Below are positions 36,510 through 46,031 of a DNA stretch of 64,000 nt, piece after piece. Below the pieces are notes generated by a model. It saw only the letters and a program-made list of their open reading frames with translations, ran no database searches and was not told the origin of the DNA. Made by a program: the position numbers and the translations under genes. How positions within the stretch are numbered: the stretch's first letter is position 1; the number at the start of each line of letters is the position of its first letter. The stretch lies in assembly GCF_020026925.1 (NCBI RefSeq), contig NZ_JAIQDW010000002.1:302154-366153 (forward strand), read 5' to 3'. The DNA comes from Flavobacterium hibisci (lineage in GTDB: Bacteria; Bacteroidota; Bacteroidia; Flavobacteriales; Flavobacteriaceae).

Positions 36510-38111
36510 TTACGAAATCATGCTTTTAAGATCTTCAATTGAATTCGCATCTTCAATTTTTTTATCGTGCCGCCATCTCAAAATTCTCGGAAATCGGGTT
36601 GCCACACCGCTTTTGTGTCTTTTGGACAATGCAATTCCTTCAAAGCCAATTTCGAAAACCAATTGAGGGGTTACACTTCGTACGGGACCAAAACGTTCCA
36701 AAGTATTTTTCTTTATAAAATCATCTACCCTTCTAAATTCGGCATCGGTCAAACCCGAATAAGCTTTGGCAAAAGTGACTAATTCTTTTTCGCCATTATC
36801 ATTGGTCTGCCAAAGTGCAAAGGTATAATCCGTAAAAAGATTAGATCTTCTTCCATGTCCGCGCATTGCGTAAGTCAGAACAGCATCAATTACCAAGGGT
36901 TCAATTTTCCATTTCCACCAGTCGCCTTTTTTTCTTCCGACCAAATAAGGAGAATTATTTCGCTTTAACATCAGACCTTCACTTTTCATTTCGCGTGCAC
37001 GCATTCTTTCGTTTGTTACATCTTCCCAGGAATTAAGCAACACCCTTTCTGATAACTGAAAATTGGGTGTTTTATCTTTAATGGAATCGTATAATTGTTC
37101 CAACAATAATCTTCTTTCTGAATACGGTAAATTTCGAATATCCTGACCTTCCCACTCTAAAATATCGTAGGCTTTTAATATTACAGGAACTTTTTCGAGT
37201 AACGATGCCGAAATCGTTTTACGCCCAATTCTGGCTTGCAGATCATTAAAAGTGCCAATTTCTTTTTCGGGAAAAGCTAAAATTTCAGCGTCAATAACGG
37301 TTCCGTTTGGAATAATTCCGACGAAAGATTGAAACTCGGGATATTTATCTGTTACTAACTCCTCGCCTCTTGACCAGACATAAATTTCATCATCACGAAT
37401 AATCGTCTGAGACCGGATTCCGTCCCATTTATGTTCAATAGACCAGTCTTCCGGATTTCCTAAATTATCGACTTCGCCTTCAATTGGATAAGCCAGATAA
37501 AACGGATAAGGTTTTGATAAATAATCTGAGCTTTTTTCATCTAAAATCAGTTCCTGAAACGTAATTGTGTTTGGATCCCAATTTCCCATTAATTTGTAAG
37601 CCAATGCATCTTCATCAACATCTTCTGCTTTTGATAATGCCCGTGTCATTAATTTTTGGCTTACGCCGATTCGCAAACTACCGGTAATTAGTTTGGTAAA
37701 AACGAATCGTTCATAATAATTCAGCGCCAGCCAGTTCTTGTGTAAATATTCCTTTTTCTCAGTATCTGATTTCTTTTTTAAGGCAATAATTTCCTGAAGA
37801 TATTCAGTTAAACTTTTGTCCGAATGTTCTTTGGTTGTCGGAATGATCAGAGCTATGGTTTCGGCTAAATCACCCACAATATGATAACTTTCCTCAAAAA
37901 GCCATAGCGGAATATTCGCCAATTCATTTGCCCAAATACGCAACAAAGTCGTGTTAACTGGTCTCGGAGGACGACGATGTGATAAAATTGCAATCGTCCA
38001 CACCTTATCTTCCGGAGACGCATTTTTAAAATACGTTGTCAGGGCATCTACTTTTACGTTCGTTTTATTCGAACTGTCAAGTGTTTTTATAAGTTGAGCG
38101 AAATTTTTCAT
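36510..38111 (-). CDS. ATP-dependent DNA ligase (ligase-associated cluster)
   Basis: 533 aa. The adenylation motif I is EHKWDGIRSQ with nucleophile K228. Later motifs are seen: DAEILAF, LKRNNSPYLVGRKKGDWWKWK. An N-terminal DNA-binding helical region (about 1-200) and a C-terminal OB-like part (about 410-533) complete the domain order of bacterial LigC/LigD-like ATP ligases. It seals nicks during double-strand break or damage repair. It is followed immediately by the exonuclease gene start on the same strand. Confidence 0.94.
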   Translation of the reverse strand: MKNFAQLIKTLDSSNKTNVKVDALTTYFKNASPEDKVWTIAILSHRRPPRPVNTTLLRIWANELANIPLWLFEESYHIVGDLAETIALIIPTTKEHSDKSLTEYLQEIIALKKKSDTEKKEYLHKNWLALNYYERFVFTKLITGSLRIGVSQKLMTRALSKAEDVDEDALAYKLMGNWDPNTITFQELILDEKSSDYLSKPYPFYLAYPIEGEVDNLGNPEDWSIEHKWDGIRSQTIIRDDEIYVWSRGEELVTDKYPEFQSFVGIIPNGTVIDAEILAFPEKEIGTFNDLQARIGRKTISASLLEKVPVILKAYDILEWEGQDIRNLPYSERRLLLEQLYDSIKDKTPNFQLSERVLLNSWEDVTNERMRAREMKSEGLMLKRNNSPYLVGRKKGDWWKWKIEPLVIDAVLTYAMRGHGRRSNLFTDYTFALWQTNDNGEKELVTFAKAYSGLTDAEFRRVDDFIKKNTLERFGPVRSVTPQLVFEIGFEGIALSKRHKSGVATRFPRILRWRHDKKIEDANSIEDLKSMIS

Positions 38112-39179
38112 CTACAATTTCTTATTTTCAGAAATATCCAAAGTTTCATTTTCAAAAATAACTTCTTTTTCATCTTTTTCCATTTCTGCTGCTTCTCCTT
38201 CGTATTGTGTTTTTTCAGTTCTAGCATCGTAACCTAATTCCCTTAAATATTTAGAGAAAATATCAGTGTAACCGTGTGTACAGATTACTTTTTCTGCTCC
38301 GGTCGCTTTGATGCTATCCAAAAGTGAATACCAATCGCAATGATCGCTTAATACAAAACCTTTGTCAATGGCACGTCTTCTTCTGGCTCCGCGAAAAGCC
38401 ATCCAGCCGCTTGCTGCACCTGTTACAAAAGGCGTCATTTTTCTGATCCAGATACTTCCGTGAGCACTTGGCGGAGCGAGAACAATATTTCCTGCGAATT
38501 CTTCTTTTTTGGTTTCGCGCGTTACTAAAGTTGTTGGCGGAAAATCCACCATCGGACGTAAAACATTGGTCATGTTCTCGATGGCGCCATGTGTATATAT
38601 TTTTCCAATATCGGTGTCTAAATATTTTAAAAGCCGTTGTGCTTTTCCTAAAGAATAGCCAAAGAGAATAGATGTTTTTCCTTCAGCCCTATTTTCAGCC
38701 CACCAATTGTTGATATCGGTAATTACTTCATCTTGCGGCGTCCAGTTGAACGCAGGCAAACCGAAAGTACATTCGGTGATGAAAGTGTGGCATTTCACGA
38801 CTTCATACGGAACTGAAATTCCATCATCTTCGGTTTTATAATCTCCTGTAAAAACCCAGACTTCGCCTTTGTGTTCAACACGAATTTGTGAGCTTCCGAT
38901 AATATGTCCGGCAGGATGCAGAGAAAATTTCACATTGTTGATTACGAAGGTTTCTCCCCACTCTTTTCCGCTCACATTTATTTCACCCAAACGATGCTGA
39001 ATGATTGGCACATTAGTATGATGCGTGATATAATTTTGATGTCCCCAACGAGAGTGATCGGCGTGACCGTGTGTAATAATGGCATTCTTTACCGGCCGCC
39101 AGGGATCAAGATATACATCAGCCTGTTGGCAGTAAATTCCTTTATCGTTAAAAGCCAGAAGCGGAATTTTCATAGTCAT
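38112..39179 (-). CDS. Ligase-associated DNA damage response exonuclease (metallo-beta-lactamase fold)
   Basis: 355 aa and first gene of the cluster. The metal motif HGHADHSRWGH (about 36-46) and downstream HPAGHIIGSSQIR, FTGDYKTEDDG and LSDHCDWYSL are those of the beta-CASP/Artemis-like nucleases such as SNM1. It probably degrades DNA ends before ligation. Both ATGs (39179 and 39173) are plausible. A TAAATTTG -7 element (39197-39204, minus strand) lies just upstream. The stop adjoins the ligase start. Confidence 0.92.
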   Translation of the reverse strand: MTMKIPLLAFNDKGIYCQQADVYLDPWRPVKNAIITHGHADHSRWGHQNYITHHTNVPIIQHRLGEINVSGKEWGETFVINNVKFSLHPAGHIIGSSQIRVEHKGEVWVFTGDYKTEDDGISVPYEVVKCHTFITECTFGLPAFNWTPQDEVITDINNWWAENRAEGKTSILFGYSLGKAQRLLKYLDTDIGKIYTHGAIENMTNVLRPMVDFPPTTLVTRETKKEEFAGNIVLAPPSAHGSIWIRKMTPFVTGAASGWMAFRGARRRRAIDKGFVLSDHCDWYSLLDSIKATGAEKVICTHGYTDIFSKYLRELGYDARTEKTQYEGEAAEMEKDEKEVIFENETLDISENKKL

Positions 39180-39276
39180 AATAAATTGAAGTACCTCAAA
39201 TTTAAACTTTTATAGAAACATATGTTTTACAGTCTGACATCATTAGTTTATTAAATTACAACATTTTAATATTGTA

Positions 39277-39310
39277 TTGTGATATAATCAAAATAACCTT
39301 TGTACTTTTG
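39277..39310 (+). promoter_or_regulatory. Promoter of pruA
   Basis: TTG (39277-39279), 23 bp, TACTTTTG (39303-39310). The spacing is at the long end of the flavobacterial range. Confidence 0.55.
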
Positions 39311-39351
39311 CCTAAAATTAAACAATTCGTAATTTTAAAATATTTTATCCC

Positions 39352-40980
39352 ATGTTAAAAGGATTTTTTAATGTACCTAAGGCGGTAAACGAGCCGGTAA
39401 AAGGATACGCCCCAGGCTCACCTGAAAGAGTAGCTGTTCAGGCAGCTTACACTACAATGTGGAACTCTCAAATTGACGTTCCTTTGCACATAGGAAGCGA
39501 AGAAATCAGAACCGGAAACACAAGAAACATTACAGCTCCACATGATCACCAGCATATTGTTGGAAAATATCATTTAGCTGAAAAACAACATATTGAAAAA
39601 GCAATCGTCAATGCACTTGAATCAAGAAAAGCATGGGCTAATATGGCATGGGAACAACGTGCCGCTATTTTCTTAAAAGCGGCTGAATTAATTGCAGGTC
39701 CATACAGAGCTCGTATTAACGCTGCGACTATGATTGGTCAGTCTAAAAACATCCATCAGGCAGAAATTGACGCTTCTTGTGAGTTGATTGACTTTTTACG
39801 TTACAACGTAGAATTCATGACTCAGATTTACACAGATCAGCCAAAATCAGATTCAACAACATGGAATCGTTTAGAATACAGACCTCTTGAAGGTTTTGTT
39901 TACGCTATTACTCCGTTTAACTTTACAGCTATTGCTGCCAACCTTCCGGCTAGTGCTGCGATGATGGGTAACGTTGTAGTCTGGAAACCAAGCGACAGTC
40001 AGGTATTCTCAACAAAAATCATCCTTGATGTTTTCAAAGAAGCTGGAGTTCCTGATGGTGTGATCAACGTAGTTTTTGGAGACGCTTTGATGATTACGGA
40101 TACTGTTTTGGCAAGCCGTGATTTTGCCGGAATTCACTTTACAGGATCAACGCATGTATTTAAAGATATCTGGGCTAAAATCGGTGCAAACATTCACAAT
40201 TATAAAACCTATCCAAGAATTGTTGGAGAAACGGGTGGTAAAGATTTTATTATTGCTCATCCAAGCGCTAACGTAAAACAAGTTGTTACAGGAATTACGC
40301 GTGGTGCTTTTGAGTTTCAGGGACAAAAATGTTCTGCAGCTTCAAGAGTTTATATTCCGCAAAGTTTGTGGCCAGCTGTAAAAGAGCAATTAATCACGGA
40401 TGTAAAATCAATGAAAATGGGTTCTCCGGAAGATTTCGGAAACTTTATTACAGCGGTTATCCATGAAGGTTCTTTCGATAAATTAGCGAGTTACATTGAT
40501 CAGGCTAAAAAAGATGCTGATGCTGAAATTATTGTGGGTGGAAATTACGATAAATCAGTTGGATACTTTGTAGAACCAACAGTTATCGTAACTACAAATC
40601 CAAAATACACAACCATGGAAACCGAATTATTCGGACCGGTTGTGACAATTTATATCTACGAAGATGCAAAATGGGAAGAAACTTTAGAATTGGTTGACAC
40701 TACTTCTGAATACGCTTTGACCGGAGCTGTTTTCAGCCAGGATCGTTACGCTATTGAAGTGGCTACCGTGAAATTGCAAAATTCAGCAGGTAACTTCTAC
40801 ATCAACGATAAACCAACAGGAGCGGTTGTAGGAATGCAGCCTTTTGGTGGAGCAAGAGCTTCAGGAACTAACGACAAAGCAGGTTCTGCATTGAATTTAT
40901 TGCGTTGGGCTTCTCCAAGAACGATTAAAGAAACTTTTGTAACTCCTGAAGATTACAGATATCCGTTTTTAGGAGAATAG
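39352..40980 (+). CDS. pruA: 1-pyrroline-5-carboxylate dehydrogenase
   Basis: 542 aa. Oxidises glutamate-gamma-semialdehyde to glutamate in proline catabolism. The aldehyde dehydrogenase fold shows the NAD-binding region, the catalytic GETGGKD (near 291) and the nucleophile C327 in QGQKCSAASR. The opening FNVPKAVNEPVKGYAPGSPER is typical of the single-function P5C dehydrogenases of Bacteroidota. It has its own promoter and a bidirectional terminator after it. Proline dehydrogenase is not adjacent. Confidence 0.96.
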   Translation: MLKGFFNVPKAVNEPVKGYAPGSPERVAVQAAYTTMWNSQIDVPLHIGSEEIRTGNTRNITAPHDHQHIVGKYHLAEKQHIEKAIVNALESRKAWANMAWEQRAAIFLKAAELIAGPYRARINAATMIGQSKNIHQAEIDASCELIDFLRYNVEFMTQIYTDQPKSDSTTWNRLEYRPLEGFVYAITPFNFTAIAANLPASAAMMGNVVVWKPSDSQVFSTKIILDVFKEAGVPDGVINVVFGDALMITDTVLASRDFAGIHFTGSTHVFKDIWAKIGANIHNYKTYPRIVGETGGKDFIIAHPSANVKQVVTGITRGAFEFQGQKCSAASRVYIPQSLWPAVKEQLITDVKSMKMGSPEDFGNFITAVIHEGSFDKLASYIDQAKKDADAEIIVGGNYDKSVGYFVEPTVIVTTNPKYTTMETELFGPVVTIYIYEDAKWEETLELVDTTSEYALTGAVFSQDRYAIEVATVKLQNSAGNFYINDKPTGAVVGMQPFGGARASGTNDKAGSALNLLRWASPRTIKETFVTPEDYRYPFLGE

Positions 40981-40985
40981 TCATA

Positions 40986-41004
40986 AAGTCGAAGGTCGAA
41001 AGTC
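40986..41004 (+). repeat. Heptamer tandem repeat, AAGTCGA family
   Basis: AAGTCGA, AGGTCGA, AAGTC in tandem after the pruA stop. Confidence 0.55.
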
Positions 41005-41027
41005 TTAAAGGACTTTGTCTATATAAA

Positions 41028-41059
41028 AAAGCCGAATCTTTTCATTAAGATTCGGCTTT
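41028..41059. terminator. Bidirectional terminator between pruA and the alkaline phosphatase
   Basis: AAAGCCGAATCTT pairs perfectly with AAGATTCGGCTTT across a 6-nt loop, with A/T tracts on both sides. Confidence 0.85.
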
Positions 41060-41099
41060 ACTTTTTTTACTAATGTGAATTTTAAAATCTCAAATACAT

Positions 41100-42515
41100 T
41101 TAGAATTTATTTTCCACTTCTGCAGCCTGCAACATTAAGTAATGCAGGTCGGTGTTTTTTACGAAAGGTTTTAAAAGTTCACTTCCCGGGCCAAACATCG
41201 CCAGCTCTACATAATCTGCAGAGTGATCCATGCTGATCCAGCCTACCGAATTTATTTTTCCCTGCATTTCTGCGAAAGCTTTATACGGCAGTTTTTTGTA
41301 ATTGTATAAACCATCTTCTTTATGCAATCCATCGTAGTAGCCCAATACATATTTGGCGTCTTCATCTGAAACCGAGTGACCGTTTGCTTTTTCAATAATT
41401 TCTTTTACCTGCGCAACAGAAGATTGCGGTTTTATCTGATTCAGAATCCATTCGTTGGTCTGGGTGTATTTTTGGATACTGTCAAAATTATCATTGGCAT
41501 TTTTTCCGTAAATAATTCCGGGATTTGCATTTCCGTGATCTGTTGTGATGATCACTAATGTTTCTTTGTCTTTTTCAGCAAAATCAACAGCCACTTTTAC
41601 CGCTTCATCAAATTCAATCTGATCATTAATCAGACCGGCGATATCGTTTCCATGTGCGGCCCAATCTACTTTTCCGCTTTCAATCTGCAATACAAAACCA
41701 TTTTTATGGCTCTTCATTCTGTCAATTGCTTTTTGCGACATTTCAGCAAGACTCGGAACAGTTGCTTTTAACTTTTCATCACTGTTTCTGTCCACGTAAT
41801 ACGGAAGTGCATCATCTGCAAACACACCTAAAACGGGTTTAGAATTTGATGCAGCCTCCATTTCAGATTTAGTTTTTACAACCTGATATCCTTTCGAAGT
41901 ATAAGCAGCATACATATCTTTCTTGTCTTTTCTTAATTCCGGGCTGAAATAATTGGCTCCGCCTCCCATCATAATATCAAAACCCAATTCCAGATATTGT
42001 TCCGCAATATCTTCCTGGGCATTTCTGCTTTTGCTGTTCACACAAAAACCGGCCGGAGTGGCATGTGTAATAGGAACTGTCGTTACACAACCCGCCATTT
42101 TGCCGGATTTTTTAAATTTTTGCGAGATTGGTAAATGTGGTTCTCCTTGCGGACTCACATTCAAGGCACCATTATTTACCCGGAAACCGCCTCCCCATGA
42201 AGAACTTGCAGCAGAAGAATCGGTTACTATTGAACTTGCTGAAGCCGTATCCATTAAAGCTCTTGAAACGCTATTATCTTTATACAATTGTATCCAGTTA
42301 GAACCTTTGCCATTTTTTCTGTTCAGAAACAAATCGGTCATATTAAGCGTGCCGGTACTCATTCCGTCACTAACCAGTAAAATGATATTTTTTGCCTTTT
42401 TATTTTTATTCGCAGACTCTAAATCCAAAACATTTGCAGCACCCTGAAACGGATTGATAACTGCGGCTCCTATCGTAAACAATGAGCCATTTTTAAAGAA
42501 CTTCCTTCTATTCAT
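41100..42515 (-). CDS. Alkaline phosphatase, probable Tat substrate
   Basis: 471 aa. A twin-arginine signal MNRRKFFKNGS is followed by a hydrophobic stretch and the alanine-rich cleavage region near 25. The alkaline phosphatase fold has the metal pattern LVSDGMSTG, the nucleophile serine in TDSSAAS, and the late metal ligands in ITTDHGNAN and SMDHSADY. It releases phosphate from organic esters in the periplasm. A good promoter is present. It connects functionally with the TatA component encoded at 11866-12213. Confidence 0.92.
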   Translation of the reverse strand: MNRRKFFKNGSLFTIGAAVINPFQGAANVLDLESANKNKKAKNIILLVSDGMSTGTLNMTDLFLNRKNGKGSNWIQLYKDNSVSRALMDTASASSIVTDSSAASSSWGGGFRVNNGALNVSPQGEPHLPISQKFKKSGKMAGCVTTVPITHATPAGFCVNSKSRNAQEDIAEQYLELGFDIMMGGGANYFSPELRKDKKDMYAAYTSKGYQVVKTKSEMEAASNSKPVLGVFADDALPYYVDRNSDEKLKATVPSLAEMSQKAIDRMKSHKNGFVLQIESGKVDWAAHGNDIAGLINDQIEFDEAVKVAVDFAEKDKETLVIITTDHGNANPGIIYGKNANDNFDSIQKYTQTNEWILNQIKPQSSVAQVKEIIEKANGHSVSDEDAKYVLGYYDGLHKEDGLYNYKKLPYKAFAEMQGKINSVGWISMDHSADYVELAMFGPGSELLKPFVKNTDLHYLMLQAAEVENKF

Positions 42516-42537
42516 TATAACTTTATTTAAGCGTTTT

Positions 42538-42566
42538 CAAAGGTAAGCAAATTGGTTCAGTTACAA
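42538..42566 (-). promoter_or_regulatory. Promoter of the alkaline phosphatase
   Basis: Minus strand TTG (42566-42564), 18 bp, TACCTTTG (42545-42538). Excellent consensus. No obvious Pho box was recognised. Confidence 0.65.
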
Positions 42567-42604
42567 ATTATCATTCAGTTATGATTGCTTTCAAGGTATA
42601 AAAA

Positions 42605-42641
42605 AAGCCGACAACACTTTAATAAAGAATGTTACCGGCTT
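42605..42641 (-). terminator. Terminator of rsmG
   Basis: Minus strand AAGCCG ... CGGCTT with an inner paired AACATTCTTT/AAAGTGTT-like stem, then T7. Confidence 0.75.
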
Positions 42642-42660
42642 ATAATATCATAGAAATAAA

Positions 42661-43290
42661 TTAAGGCTGAAATTTCAATGGCAAATGAACCACTTTTTTG
42701 GTTTCAAAAAATTCATCTTCAAAAATTATCGATAAGTCATATAAAGTAGCTTTCGGAAAGTCTTTTAATTCTTCAGTTAAATCCCCGCCTTTTAAATACA
42801 AGATTCCATTTTTTAAGGTATGCTTGTGCTGTTTTTTGATCTTATCATGAATCCATGACACGAAATCAGGCATATTGGTTACGGCCCGGCTTACTATGAA
42901 ATCGAAATCACCTTTTACGAGTTCGGCACGTTTTTGTTCTGCTTTTACATTCTTTAGTTCCAAAGCATCCACAACGCCCTGAACCACCTTTATTTTTTTA
43001 GCAATAACATCAATTAAATAAAAACGTGTTTCCGGAAAAAGAATTGCTAACGGAATTCCGGGAAATCCTCCGCCTGTTCCAACGTCCAAAACAGTTGCTC
43101 CGGGTTCGAATTTCATGATTTTTGCAATTCCAAGAGAATGGAGGATGTGTTTCGTATATAATGAATCAATGTCTTTTCTTGAGATAACATTAATTTTTTC
43201 GTTCCAGTCGTGATATAAAAAGTCTAATTTTTGAAATTGTTCGATTTGAATGTCCGTCAAACCAGGAAAATATTTCAGAATCTCATCCAT
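42661..43290 (-). CDS. rsmG: 16S rRNA (guanine-527-N7)-methyltransferase RsmG
   Basis: 209 aa. Methylates G527 of 16S rRNA. The SAM-binding motif VLDVGTGGGFPGIPLAILFPE and the substrate region FIVSRAVTNMPDFVSW are characteristic, with N-terminal LYHDWNEKINVISRKD. Length is normal. A TACTTTTG -7 element (43307-43314, minus strand) lies 17 bp upstream, and it is divergent from the desaturase. Confidence 0.96.
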   Translation of the reverse strand: MDEILKYFPGLTDIQIEQFQKLDFLYHDWNEKINVISRKDIDSLYTKHILHSLGIAKIMKFEPGATVLDVGTGGGFPGIPLAILFPETRFYLIDVIAKKIKVVQGVVDALELKNVKAEQKRAELVKGDFDFIVSRAVTNMPDFVSWIHDKIKKQHKHTLKNGILYLKGGDLTEELKDFPKATLYDLSIIFEDEFFETKKVVHLPLKFQP

Positions 43291-43306
43291 TGTTGTAAAT
43301 TTTTAA

Positions 43307-43314
43307 CAAAAGTA
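43307..43314 (-). promoter_or_regulatory. -7 element of rsmG
   Basis: TACTTTTG on the minus strand, exact consensus. Divergent from the desaturase promoter. Confidence 0.6.
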
Positions 43315-43345
43315 CTACTTTAGGATTGAAATATTTAACTCAATT

Positions 43346-43378
43346 TTGCAAATTGAAAATTTATAATAATTACCTTTG
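43346..43378 (+). promoter_or_regulatory. Promoter of the fatty acid desaturase
   Basis: TTG (43346-43348), 22 bp, TACCTTTG (43371-43378). It excludes the upstream in-frame ATG at 43326 as start. Confidence 0.6.
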
Positions 43379-43397
43379 GAAACTATTTAAAATTAAT

Positions 43398-44495
43398 ATG
43401 AATAATACCGCTCCGACTTTTGCAAGACAAGACAATCTGAAATTCTTCAGAACACTTAACTCTCGGGTAAACAATTATTTCAAAGAAAATAATATCCAAA
43501 AAACGGGAAACTGGAAGCTGCATTTAAAAGCTGTTATTCTATTCGCTGTTTTTTTAACGCCTTACTTTTTAATTCTTACACTTAACATGCCTTTTTGGGT
43601 CATGTTGCTTTTATCTATAGTAATGGGCATCGGAATGGCCGGTGTTGGAATGAACGTAATGCATGACGGAAATCACGGCTCTTACTCTGATAAAGGCTGG
43701 ATCAACAAACTAATGGGCGGCACCATTTATGTTTTAGCCGGAAATGTTTACAACTGGCAGGTTCAGCACAATGTATTGCACCACACTTATACCAATATTC
43801 CGGGACATGATGAAGATCTGGATGCCGGAAGAATCATACGTTTTACAGAACATGCTGAGTGGCATAGTTTTCACCGTTTTCAGCATTATTATTCTGTTTT
43901 TTTATATGGTTTACTGACTTTTAACTGGGCCATTACGACTGATTTTAAGCAGATGCACAATTACCTGAAAAGAAAATTATCATATGGTGAACCAAAAAGC
44001 CCTAAAATTCTCTGGACAACTTTAATTATTACAAAAATCATTTATGCATCCATCTGGATTGTATTGCCAATCGTTATTGGAATTACATGGTGGAAAGTCG
44101 TTCTCGGATTTTTTGTAATGCATTATACAACAGGATTGATCTTAAGTATTGTATTTCAATTAGCACACGTTGTTGACCATACAACTAATCCGGAACCGAA
44201 TGAATTAGGCGAAATGGAAAACACCTGGGCTATTCACCAATTGTATACCACTACTAATTTTGCACCAAAAAATGCTCTTGTAAACTGGTACACTGGAGGA
44301 TTAAACCATCAGATTGAACATCATATTTTTCCACATATCAGTCACATTCATTATGGTAAAATTGCAAAAATTGTAAAAGAAACAGCAAAAGAATGCAATT
44401 TGCCTTATTATGAATACAAAACAATGAGAAGTGCCATTATTGCCCACTTTAAACATTTACGTGACTTAGGAATGAAACCTGAATTATCCGTATAA
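43398..44495 (+). CDS. Membrane fatty acid desaturase
   Basis: 365 aa from the ATG at 43398. The diiron histidine boxes are HDGNHG, HNVLHHTYTN and NHQIEHHIFPHISH, with several hydrophobic spans around 40-90 and 175-240. It introduces a cis double bond in an acyl chain of membrane lipids (delta-6/linoleoyl-CoA-type pattern). The promoter position (43371-43378) shows that translation starts at 43398 and not at 43326. It is alone in its transcription unit. Confidence 0.92.
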   Translation: MNNTAPTFARQDNLKFFRTLNSRVNNYFKENNIQKTGNWKLHLKAVILFAVFLTPYFLILTLNMPFWVMLLLSIVMGIGMAGVGMNVMHDGNHGSYSDKGWINKLMGGTIYVLAGNVYNWQVQHNVLHHTYTNIPGHDEDLDAGRIIRFTEHAEWHSFHRFQHYYSVFLYGLLTFNWAITTDFKQMHNYLKRKLSYGEPKSPKILWTTLIITKIIYASIWIVLPIVIGITWWKVVLGFFVMHYTTGLILSIVFQLAHVVDHTTNPEPNELGEMENTWAIHQLYTTTNFAPKNALVNWYTGGLNHQIEHHIFPHISHIHYGKIAKIVKETAKECNLPYYEYKTMRSAIIAHFKHLRDLGMKPELSV

Positions 44496-44562
44496 ACTAA
44501 AAATCTATTAATAATAACTTCTCTTAAAAAAACAGCAATTAAGAGCAATTAAATTTTTTATA

Positions 44563-45753
44563 ATGAACCATATTCTTTCAGACAGAATTAACAATTTAGC
44601 TACTTCGCAGACTTTAGCGATGGCTGCATTAGCCCGCGAGCTAAAAGCACAAGGAAAAGACATTATCAGTTTAAGTTTAGGCGAGCCAGATTTCAATACG
44701 CCTGACTTTATCAAAGAAGCTGCAAAAAAAGCAATCGACGACAATTACAGTACATATTCTCCTGTTGACGGATACCAGGATTTAAAAGAAGCTATCTGCA
44801 GAAAATTCAAAAGAGACAATGGTTTAGAATACAAACCATCTCAAATCGTAGTTTCTACAGGAGCAAAACAATCATTATACAACATTGCTCAGGTAATGTT
44901 AAACGATGGTGACGAGGTAATCTTGCCTGCACCATACTGGGTTTCTTATTTCGAAATCGTAAAACTTTCAGGAGGAGTTCCAGTTGAAGTTCCAACTTCG
45001 GTAGAAACAGATTTCAAAATCACTCCTGAGCAATTAGAAGCTGCCATCACGCCAAAAACAAAAATGATGTGGTTCTCTTCCCCATGTAATCCTTCAGGAT
45101 CTGTTTACAGCAGAGAAGAATTAACAGCTTTGGCTAAAGTATTAGAAAAACATCCAAATATTTACGTAGTTGCAGACGAAATCTATGAACACATCAATTT
45201 CTCAGGAACTTTCTGCAGTATCGGTTCAATACCTGGAATGTTAGAAAAAACAATTACGGTAAACGGAGTTGCTAAAGCATTCGCCATGACAGGATACAGA
45301 ATTGGTTACATTGGAGCTCCGGAATTCATTGCAAAAGCATGTACAAAAATTCAGGGACAAGTAACTTCTGGTGCAAATTCTGTGGCACAAAGAGCTACAA
45401 TTACAGCTGTAGATGCTGATCCAAGCGTATTAAACGAAATGGTTCAGGCTTTCCACGGACGAAGAGATTTAGTAGTTGGATTATTAAAAGAAATTCCAGG
45501 CGTAAAAATCAACGTTCCTGAAGGAGCTTTCTATGTATTCCCAGACGTTTCTTCTTTCTTCGGAAAAACATTAAAAGGACACGAGATTAAAGATGCAAAT
45601 GATGTTTCTATGTACCTTTTAGCAGAAGCAAACGTAGCCACAGTAACAGGAGACGCTTTCGGAAATCCAAACTGTATCCGTTTCTCTTATGCAACAAGCA
45701 ACGATATTTTAACAGAAGCATTACGCAGAATCAAAGAAGCTTTGACTGCATAA
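44563..45753 (+). CDS. Aspartate/tyrosine aminotransferase (class I PLP)
   Basis: 396 aa. The PLP lysine K238 is in NGVAKAFAMTGYRIGY, with SSPCNPSGSVYS and the carboxylate-binding arginine of FSYATS as family landmarks. The length and N-terminal SLGEPDFNTP match aspartate aminotransferases of subgroup 1b (AspB-type). It transfers amino groups between aspartate and 2-oxoglutarate. A long repeat-rich gap follows. Confidence 0.94.
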   Translation: MNHILSDRINNLATSQTLAMAALARELKAQGKDIISLSLGEPDFNTPDFIKEAAKKAIDDNYSTYSPVDGYQDLKEAICRKFKRDNGLEYKPSQIVVSTGAKQSLYNIAQVMLNDGDEVILPAPYWVSYFEIVKLSGGVPVEVPTSVETDFKITPEQLEAAITPKTKMMWFSSPCNPSGSVYSREELTALAKVLEKHPNIYVVADEIYEHINFSGTFCSIGSIPGMLEKTITVNGVAKAFAMTGYRIGYIGAPEFIAKACTKIQGQVTSGANSVAQRATITAVDADPSVLNEMVQAFHGRRDLVVGLLKEIPGVKINVPEGAFYVFPDVSSFFGKTLKGHEIKDANDVSMYLLAEANVATVTGDAFGNPNCIRFSYATSNDILTEALRRIKEALTA

Positions 45754-45774
45754 CAACATAATAGTTTTATTAAA

Positions 45775-45828
45775 AACGGCTTAAGGTTTAAAGTTTCATC
45801 ACTTTATACTTTGAGCTGTTTTTTTTAT
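45775..45828 (+). terminator. Terminator of the aminotransferase
   Basis: AACGGCTTAAGGTTTAAAGT pairs imperfectly with ACTTTATACTTTGAGCTGTT, then T8. Confidence 0.65.
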
Positions 45829-45840
45829 GGGTATATTTTG

Positions 45841-45920
45841 GGCGTGTCCTACGGCCGGGCTATCCACTCTATCTTTTGTGGTGAACCCCACCACAAAAGG
45901 ATGCCGTTGCTATCCCTCAC
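45841..45920 (-). repeat. Covarying stem-loop repeat, copy B
   Basis: Read on the minus strand: outer pairing GGG/CCC next to ATAG on both sides (45916-45914 and 45859-45857). Inner stem is a perfect 11 bp, CTTTTGTGGTG / CACCACAAAAG (45899-45889 and 45883-45873), with loop GGGTT. It is the closest copy to A by sequence. Confidence 0.8.
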
Positions 45921-45998
45921 GCAAACCGTAAAACGAGAAACTTTCATTTTCAAAAGAAAACAATATCTGGTTCAATTGTTATAATAAACTTCCATACT

Positions 45999-46031
45999 GG
46001 CTTTAGCCAAACTACACATTTGGCTAAAGCC
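45999..46031. repeat. Perfect 13-bp inverted repeat
   Basis: GGCTTTAGCCAAA (45999-46011), 7-nt loop, TTTGGCTAAAGCC (46019-46031). Confidence 0.7.

Noticed and set aside
43326..43397. Longer desaturase N-terminus
   Set aside because: The in-frame ATG at 43326 lies before the promoter; 43398 is preferred.
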